Assembly (NCBI GenBank): GCA_028716025.1
Contig: JAQUQP010000018.1
Span: 1 to 19,239 of the forward strand
Source of the DNA: a bacterium
GTDB taxonomy: Bacteria > UBA6262
Direction of reading: 5' to 3'
DNA: 19,239 bases
Made by a program: the position numbers and the translations under genes. Positions 15,527-19,239 of this stretch are shown one piece after another (position 1 is the stretch's first letter; every line of letters starts with the position of its first letter). A model generated the notes under the pieces. That model ran no database searches. It saw only the letters and a program-made list of their open reading frames with translations, and was not told the origin of the DNA.

Positions 15527-16468
15527 TTATATGAACAGCGAACTCAAGGATTCCTCTTCATGTATCCGTTTGATCGAATCAGCTAATAATTTGGCGACAG
15601 ACAATATTTTAATTTTCCCGCTGGCATTTTCCCGCAGGGGAATGGTATTGGTGACAATGACCTCTTTGAGCACTGATCCCTTGATCCGCTCCAGGGCCGG
15701 ACCGCTCAATACCGGATGAGTACAGGCAGCATAAATATCCTGTGCCCCGTTTTTCTTCAAGACCTCCGCAGCTTTCACCAGCGTACCGGCAGTATCAATG
15801 ATATCATCCAGGATCACCACATTCTTGCCTTGCACGTCACCGACCACATAGTTCATCTCTGCTTTACCAGGCGCGGGCCTTCTTTTATCAATGAAGCCGA
15901 GAGATGATTCGCGCTGCAATCTCTTAGCAAAAGCCCTGGCTCTTTCCACTCCGCCGGCATCCGGCGATATGGTCACCAAATTCTGGATCTTTTTATGATT
16001 GAAATATTCAACCAGTACCGGAGCCGCAAACAAGTGATCAACCGGAATATCAAAATAACCTTGCAGCTGTCCGGCATGGAGATCCATAGCCAGGACACGG
16101 TTAGCGCCAGCCTTAGTGATCAGGTTCGCCACCAGTTTAGCGGTGATCGGTACCCTGGGTTCTACCTTACGATCCTGCCGGGCATACCCGTAGTAGGGCA
16201 ACACCGCGGTTATCCGCCGCGCGCTGGCCCTTTTTAAAGCGTCGATGATGATCAACAGTTCCATTAGGTTGTTATTGACGGGAGGACACGTTGGCTGAAT
16301 AACAAAGACATCCTCTCCCCTGACGTTTTCCTTGATCTTTATATTGAGCTCCCCATCGTTAAAATTAGCGACTTCTGAAGCTATTGGTCTGATTTTCAGG
16401 TGTTTGCTAATCTCTTCCACTAATTTCAAATTAGCATTACCGGCGCAAATCCTCAAACCATTAGACAT
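15527..16468 (-). CDS. prs: Ribose-phosphate pyrophosphokinase (PRPP synthetase)
   Basis: 313-residue cytoplasmic enzyme that makes PRPP from ribose 5-phosphate and ATP for nucleotide, NAD, His and Trp synthesis. Visible motifs are FNDGE (36-40), the ATP/flexible-loop region YYGYARQDRKVEPR (92-105), catalytic DLHAGQLQGYFDIPVDHL (129-146), SPDAGGVERARAFAKRL (168-184) and the PRPP-binding loop VILDDIIDTAGTL (218-230). ATG at 16468 has GGAGG seven bases upstream. It follows the GlmU-like gene by 17 bases, the same pairing as glmU-prs in Firmicutes, and both make activated sugar-phosphate precursors. Confidence 0.98.
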   Translation of the reverse strand: MSNGLRICAGNANLKLVEEISKHLKIRPIASEVANFNDGELNIKIKENVRGEDVFVIQPTCPPVNNNLMELLIIIDALKRASARRITAVLPYYGYARQDRKVEPRVPITAKLVANLITKAGANRVLAMDLHAGQLQGYFDIPVDHLFAAPVLVEYFNHKKIQNLVTISPDAGGVERARAFAKRLQRESSLGFIDKRRPAPGKAEMNYVVGDVQGKNVVILDDIIDTAGTLVKAAEVLKKNGAQDIYAACTHPVLSGPALERIKGSVLKEVIVTNTIPLRENASGKIKILSVAKLLADSIKRIHEEESLSSLFI

Positions 16469-16485
16469 AATATCCTCCAGGGTTA

Positions 16486-17241
16486 TTATTTAAATTTTAA
16501 TGTTTTGAAATAGGCATTGACTTTTGCCAACTGCCGTTGGTCGTTAATACCGGCTACTTCCAGGTTACTGGTGCAAATAAGCGCCCCTATACAGGCACCT
16601 TCCTGCCGCAGTAAGCTAACTGCATCGGTAAGATAATATTCCTTTTTCTGGTTATTCGGCTTGATCTTTTTTAGTATCCGGAACAAACTCTGACCGGTAA
16701 AGCAATAGATCCCGGTATTGATCTCCCGGACTTTCTTTTCCTGCGCCGAAGCATCTTTTTCTTCAACTATACTAACCACCTGGTCACCGGCACGGATGAT
16801 CCGGCCATAACCAGTGGGGTCAGCCATCATGGTGGTCAAAATTGTAGCGGCATTGCCCTGCCGCAAGTGGAGAGCCATTAGTTTTTGCAGCGTTTCCCGT
16901 CTGATCAAGGGGACATCAGCGCATAATACTAAAACATTACCGCGGTAACCGGACAAAACCTTAGCTGCCTGCAATACCGCGTGTCCGGAACCAAGCCGCC
17001 TGGTTTGAAAAACAATGGCTACCTTTTTATAGTCTGGATTGTCCCGGATATGGCTGGCCACGGTTTTGCCACGAAATCCGACCACCAGCACCTGCTGGTC
17101 CATTTTGAGAGACAATACTGTATCCAACACGTGGTCGACCAGCGGCTTTCCTCCCACAGTATGCAATACTTTAGGCAAGGTTGACTTCATCCGGGTACCT
17201 TCCCCGGCACCCAGGATTACGCTGGCAAATCGGTCGGCCAT
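16486..17241 (-). CDS. GlmU-like UDP-GlcNAc pyrophosphorylase, single-domain form
   Basis: 251-residue nucleotidyltransferase matching the N-terminal (uridylyltransferase) half of GlmU, which makes UDP-GlcNAc from UTP and GlcNAc-1-P. The nucleotide loop is LGAGEGTRMKSTLPKVLH (10-27). QTRRLGSGHAVLQA, VLCADVPLI (the metal-binding Asp), PTGYGRII, VEEKDA and EINTGIYCF follow in the GlmU order. The left-handed beta-helix acetyltransferase half (normally about 200 more residues) is absent: the frame stops and prs begins 17 bases later, so this is not a window-edge effect. Glucosamine-1-phosphate acetylation would need another enzyme. Other sugar substrates are possible. ATG at 17241 has AAGGA about 10 bases upstream. 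Confidence 0.88.
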   Translation of the reverse strand: MADRFASVILGAGEGTRMKSTLPKVLHTVGGKPLVDHVLDTVLSLKMDQQVLVVGFRGKTVASHIRDNPDYKKVAIVFQTRRLGSGHAVLQAAKVLSGYRGNVLVLCADVPLIRRETLQKLMALHLRQGNAATILTTMMADPTGYGRIIRAGDQVVSIVEEKDASAQEKKVREINTGIYCFTGQSLFRILKKIKPNNQKKEYYLTDAVSLLRQEGACIGALICTSNLEVAGINDQRQLAKVNAYFKTLKFK

Positions 17242-17279
17242 TTAAGAATTTCCTTCAAGACTTCCATTAATGAGTAGAG

Positions 17280-17309
17280 AAAGTGCAACCTAAATTGTGG
17301 TTGCACTTT
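17280..17309 (-). other. Perfect 11-bp hairpin before glmU
   Basis: AAAGTGCAACC (17280-17290) and GGTTGCACTTT (17299-17309) are exact reverse complements around an 8-base loop. On the coding (minus) strand only TTTCTCT follows, a poor U-tract, whereas the plus strand has TTTTATT. It lies about 55 bases after the tRNA and immediately downstream of a TATAAT box. It could be a weak terminator for the upstream unit, a 5' stem-loop of the glmU-prs mRNA, or an operator. Confidence 0.6.
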
Positions 17310-17316
17310 TATTAAA

Positions 17317-17322
17317 ATTATA
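17317..17322 (-). promoter_or_regulatory. Candidate -10 box for glmU-prs
   Basis: Perfect TATAAT on the minus strand, in the gap between tRNA-Gln and glmU. No good -35 is seen 16-18 bases upstream and there is no extended TGn motif, so strength is uncertain. Initiation would fall at about 17310, exactly at the base of the hairpin at 17280-17309. Confidence 0.4.
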
Positions 17323-17364
17323 CCTCAAAACTCCTTGCTTCTCGTCCTTCCCCTTGAGATATAA

Positions 17365-17436
17365 CTCTGGGGCTAGGACTCGAACCTAGAACAGGAGATC
17401 CAAAGTCTCCGGTGTTACCAATTACACCACCCCAGA
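17365..17436 (-). tRNA. tRNA-Gln (anticodon UUG)
   Basis: A complete cloverleaf is visible. The 7-bp acceptor TCTGGGG/CCCCAGA is 17436-17430 with 17372-17366. The D arm is GTGT/ACAC, the anticodon stem GGAGA/TCTCC with loop CTTTGGA gives anticodon UUG, and the T arm is CTAGG-TTCGAGT-CCTAG. The discriminator is G (17365), expected for tRNA-Gln. CCA is not encoded, so the cell must add it. It sits between spoVG and glmU on the same strand; whether it has its own promoter is unclear. Confidence 0.95.
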
Positions 17437-17442
17437 ATAAAT

Positions 17443-17534
17443 ACGCTTATAGAATTAGAAACGCTTATAGCTAATTGCTTATGGCGTATAGCAGAAGCAT
17501 GATGATTTTGTTCCCGCTATTTGCTATATGCCAT
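17443..17534. repeat. Direct repeats and hairpin between spoVG end and tRNA-Gln (IR-D)
   Basis: ACGCTTATAG occurs twice (17443-17452, 17461-17470). Next, ATGGCGTATAGCA (17481-17493) can pair with TGCTATATGCCAT (17522-17534), a 13-bp stem with one G-U on one strand and a loop of about 28 bases. The words GCTTATAG, GTATAGC and GCTATATGC recur through the spacer. The right arm contains the spoVG stop codon (17524-17526), so the last SpoVG codons lie inside the repeat. Confidence 0.65.
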
Positions 17535-17820
17535 TCGCGCCCTTGTTTTCCGGGGGCTCTTTCAGCTTTTCTTCATAAGCAGCCAATACCTTGTCTTCAA
17601 TGAGCTTTCTGGTTTCATTATTTAAAGGGTGAGCGATATCTTTAAAAGTTCCATCTTTCAATTTACGGCTGGGCATCGATACGAATAATCCCTTGTCACC
17701 CCTAATCACTTTTAATCCGCTTACCACAAAACAATCGTCAAAAATTATATTAGCAAAGGCTTTTAACCTTTTTTCTGCTTCATCTAATACCAGATTTACT
17801 TTTACCGCCGTAATCTCCAT
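17524..17820 (-). CDS. spoVG: SpoVG family RNA/DNA-binding regulator
   Basis: 98-residue SpoVG protein, a small nucleic-acid-binding regulator first known from Bacillus and Staphylococcus but present in many non-sporulating bacteria. Recognisable segments are MEITAVKVNLV, AFANIIFDDCFVVSGLKVI, GLFVSMPSRKLKDGTFKDIAHPLN and KLIEDKVLAAYEEKL. The frame is open to ATG at 17832, but AGGGG abuts that codon, while ATG at 17820 has it upstream at a workable distance and gives the conventional MEIT start. The last residues (NGI) are encoded inside a repeat. It follows ispE by about 18 bases and precedes tRNA-Gln. Targets cannot be predicted from sequence. Confidence 0.93.
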   Translation of the reverse strand: MEITAVKVNLVLDEAEKRLKAFANIIFDDCFVVSGLKVIRGDKGLFVSMPSRKLKDGTFKDIAHPLNNETRKLIEDKVLAAYEEKLKEPPENKGANGI

Positions 17821-17838
17821 GCTGTCCACCATCCCCTA

Positions 17839-18702
17839 TTAGAATACACGTGTTGTACCACTCCATACCCAAAAACCTTTAGCCCTAGAAAACACCTCCT
17901 TGATCCGATTTTCTGCTGTCCGGCTGACTACCAGCCCAAAAACAGTGGAGCCGCTGCCGCTCATAAGGGCTGCGGTGGCTCCTAACGCCAATAAACGGTG
18001 TTTTATCTCTAAAATTGATGGATATTTACTGATGCATACCGATTCTAGATCGTTCTGCAGGTATTCTTCCAGTTGGTTAAAACGCTTCTTTCTTAGGGAA
18101 TTATGTATAATTTTAATATTTTTTGGCTGTTTAGTCAAGCTTATTTTTAAATTTTTGTAAGCCCAAGCAGTGGAAATACCCATTAATGGCTTCACCAAGA
18201 CCAATCGAAAAGCAGGAATTCCCGGCCAAAGAGTCAAACGCTCCCCTCTTCCTTTAGCCAGCGCAGTGCCCCCGGTGATGAAAAAGGGAACATCTGAGCC
18301 TAATTTAGCCCCGATCCATGCCAACCGGTCCTCACTTAATCGTAATTGCCAAAGCTTATTGAGCCCTTTAAGCACCGCTGCAGCATCGCTGGAACCACCT
18401 CCTAATCCGGCTCCTACCGGTATATTTTTGGAGAGGTGAATTTTAACTCCGGATACTGGTTTTTTTAAACGATCAGCTTCTTTTTGCATGGTCATGACTG
18501 CTTTATAGACCAGATTACTTTTATCCATAGGCAAAGCCTGGTCAGAACAAGTTAGCGTTATACCTTCAGGTATTTTCACCATCGTTAGAAGATCATGTAG
18601 CGTTATTTCCTGCATTACACTGGCCAGGTCATGATAACCATCAGCCCGTTTACCCAACACTTGCAACATTAGATTGATCTTAGCATAAGCTCTAATTTTC
18701 AT
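17839..18702 (-). CDS. ispE: 4-diphosphocytidyl-2-C-methyl-D-erythritol kinase
   Basis: 287-residue GHMP kinase of the MEP pathway for isoprenoid precursors; it phosphorylates CDP-ME. It shows AYAKINLMLQVLGKRADGYHDL at the start (catalytic K8), the glycine-rich ATP loop PVGAGLGGGSSDAAA (96-110), the catalytic aspartate D137 in GSDVPFFITGGTALAKGRGE, and the C-terminal motif ALMSGSGSTVFGLV (245-258). Length is normal. Its ATG overlaps the stop of the upstream gene as ATGA, so it is translationally coupled. The ispE-spoVG-glmU-prs order is known from Firmicutes and other groups. Confidence 0.96.
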   Translation of the reverse strand: MKIRAYAKINLMLQVLGKRADGYHDLASVMQEITLHDLLTMVKIPEGITLTCSDQALPMDKSNLVYKAVMTMQKEADRLKKPVSGVKIHLSKNIPVGAGLGGGSSDAAAVLKGLNKLWQLRLSEDRLAWIGAKLGSDVPFFITGGTALAKGRGERLTLWPGIPAFRLVLVKPLMGISTAWAYKNLKISLTKQPKNIKIIHNSLRKKRFNQLEEYLQNDLESVCISKYPSILEIKHRLLALGATAALMSGSGSTVFGLVVSRTAENRIKEVFSRAKGFWVWSGTTRVF

Positions 18703-19239
18703 TGGAGTCCCTGGAGAAAATCCGAAAGTTTTCTCTCTTCATATTTAGCTGGCAATTTTAATCTAAACATCTCTTGATCTATCTTCTGATTAAAGGAAAG
18801 CCCGCTGAATCTAAAAGTCACTTTTTGCCGTAAATCACGATCATAGACGCTCACCAGACTAGGATAATACTTATCCTCAACCTTAATTATTCCGGCACGT
18901 TCTACGATTCTAATAGCTTCTTTAGTCCGCAAGGATCTGCTCTCATGTCTGGTAATGACTTTTGTAACTTTATCGATCCAAGCCAGGTTTTGTTGTCCGT
19001 CCGCGATCCAGGTTACTTTATACGTTTTATTGTTCTCGGTTATGACTATATCTTGTCCCCGGTCCAGGTCCAACCTGGCGCCATAAATAAATCCCTGTAA
19101 CAGATCGTTAATTGTAAAAGCCGGTCCCAGTTCATCAGTTTTACCTTTAACCAAAATATTCCTTACCGGGATAAATAATTGGAAATCATTCTGGTCGATC
19201 ACTACCATGACCACCGGAATACCCAATATACCGGCAATA
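18699..19239 (-). CDS. LolA-like/DUF4292-like envelope protein, C-terminal part (5' end outside window)
   Basis: The frame stays open to the window edge, so the N-terminus, including any lipoprotein signal, is not visible; a TTG at 19226 is not believed to be the start. The 180 visible residues are mostly beta-strand-like: IPVVMVVIDQNDFQLFIPVRN, KTYKVTWIADGQ, then VTFRFSGLSFNQKIDQEMFRLKLP. This pattern resembles LolA/LolB and DUF4292 proteins, which bind lipid or lipoprotein in the periplasm or outer membrane. I assign the family tentatively, without a diagnostic motif. The stop overlaps the ispE start by 4 bases. Confidence 0.5.
   Translation of the reverse strand, partial: IAGILGIPVVMVVIDQNDFQLFIPVRNILVKGKTDELGPAFTINDLLQGFIYGARLDLDRGQDIVITENNKTYKVTWIADGQQNLAWIDKVTKVITRHESRSLRTKEAIRIVERAGIIKVEDKYYPSLVSVYDRDLRQKVTFRFSGLSFNQKIDQEMFRLKLPAKYEERKLSDFLQGLQ

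Noticed and set aside
16469..16485. Frameshift separating GlmU from a hidden acetyltransferase half.
   Set aside because: Only 17 bases lie between the stop and prs, with no hexapeptide-repeat coding in any frame nearby.
17242..17364. T-box or amino-acid riboswitch downstream of the tRNA.
   Set aside because: The region has no T-box sequence or specifier structure; only a -10-like box and a simple hairpin are seen.

Overview
The window is one uninterrupted run of about 19 genes, all on the minus strand, plus one tRNA. It reads right to left as a bacterial housekeeping chromosome segment. A MlaD/MlaE/MlaF lipid-transport set and a LolA-like/DUF4292-like protein indicate a diderm (outer-membrane) bacterium. 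SpoVG, a Ctc-type L25, a DUF2232 protein beside rplI, and moderate GC with non-ATG starts resemble uncultured diderm lineages such as Omnitrophota or Margulisbacteria/Saganbacteria. That placement is inference from gene order. No mobile element, CRISPR array, toxin-antitoxin pair or rRNA was seen.

Layout in transcription order (high to low coordinates). (1) 19239-17524: a LolA/DUF4292-like protein (cut by the window edge), ispE and spoVG, tightly packed. (2) 17365-17436: tRNA-Gln(UUG), followed by a perfect TATAAT box and an 11-bp hairpin in front of the next genes. (3) 17241-15527: a GlmU-like uridylyltransferase without its acetyltransferase half, and prs. (4) 15393-13447: a multi-membrane GAF-GGDEF protein whose active-site motif reads SGQEF. 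(5) 13405-7207: rplY (ctc), pth, a SERCA-like Ca2+-ATPase and a membrane pyrophosphatase; the last three are joined by 4-base ATGA overlaps. (6) 7206-3056: a structured leader, then rpsF, ssb, rpsR, a DUF2232 membrane protein, rplI and dnaB. (7) 3025-1: alr, then mlaE, mlaF and the first 45 codons of mlaD.

The genes cover nucleotide-sugar and PRPP supply, isoprenoid precursors, translation, replication, cell-wall D-alanine, ion and pyrophosphate energetics, and outer-membrane lipid trafficking. Co-orientation and short gaps suggest a few long operons, with likely fresh starts before glmU and before rpsF.

The main unexplained structure is in the gaps. Five of the larger spacers (about 1776-1910, 4447-4520, 12540-12687, 15411-15524 and 17443-17534) each hold a different imperfect inverted repeat. 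Each is built from its own short reiterated words, and most begin within a few bases of the upstream stop codon. The best case, between rplY and pth, has four related units of 21-29 bases arranged two forward and two reverse.
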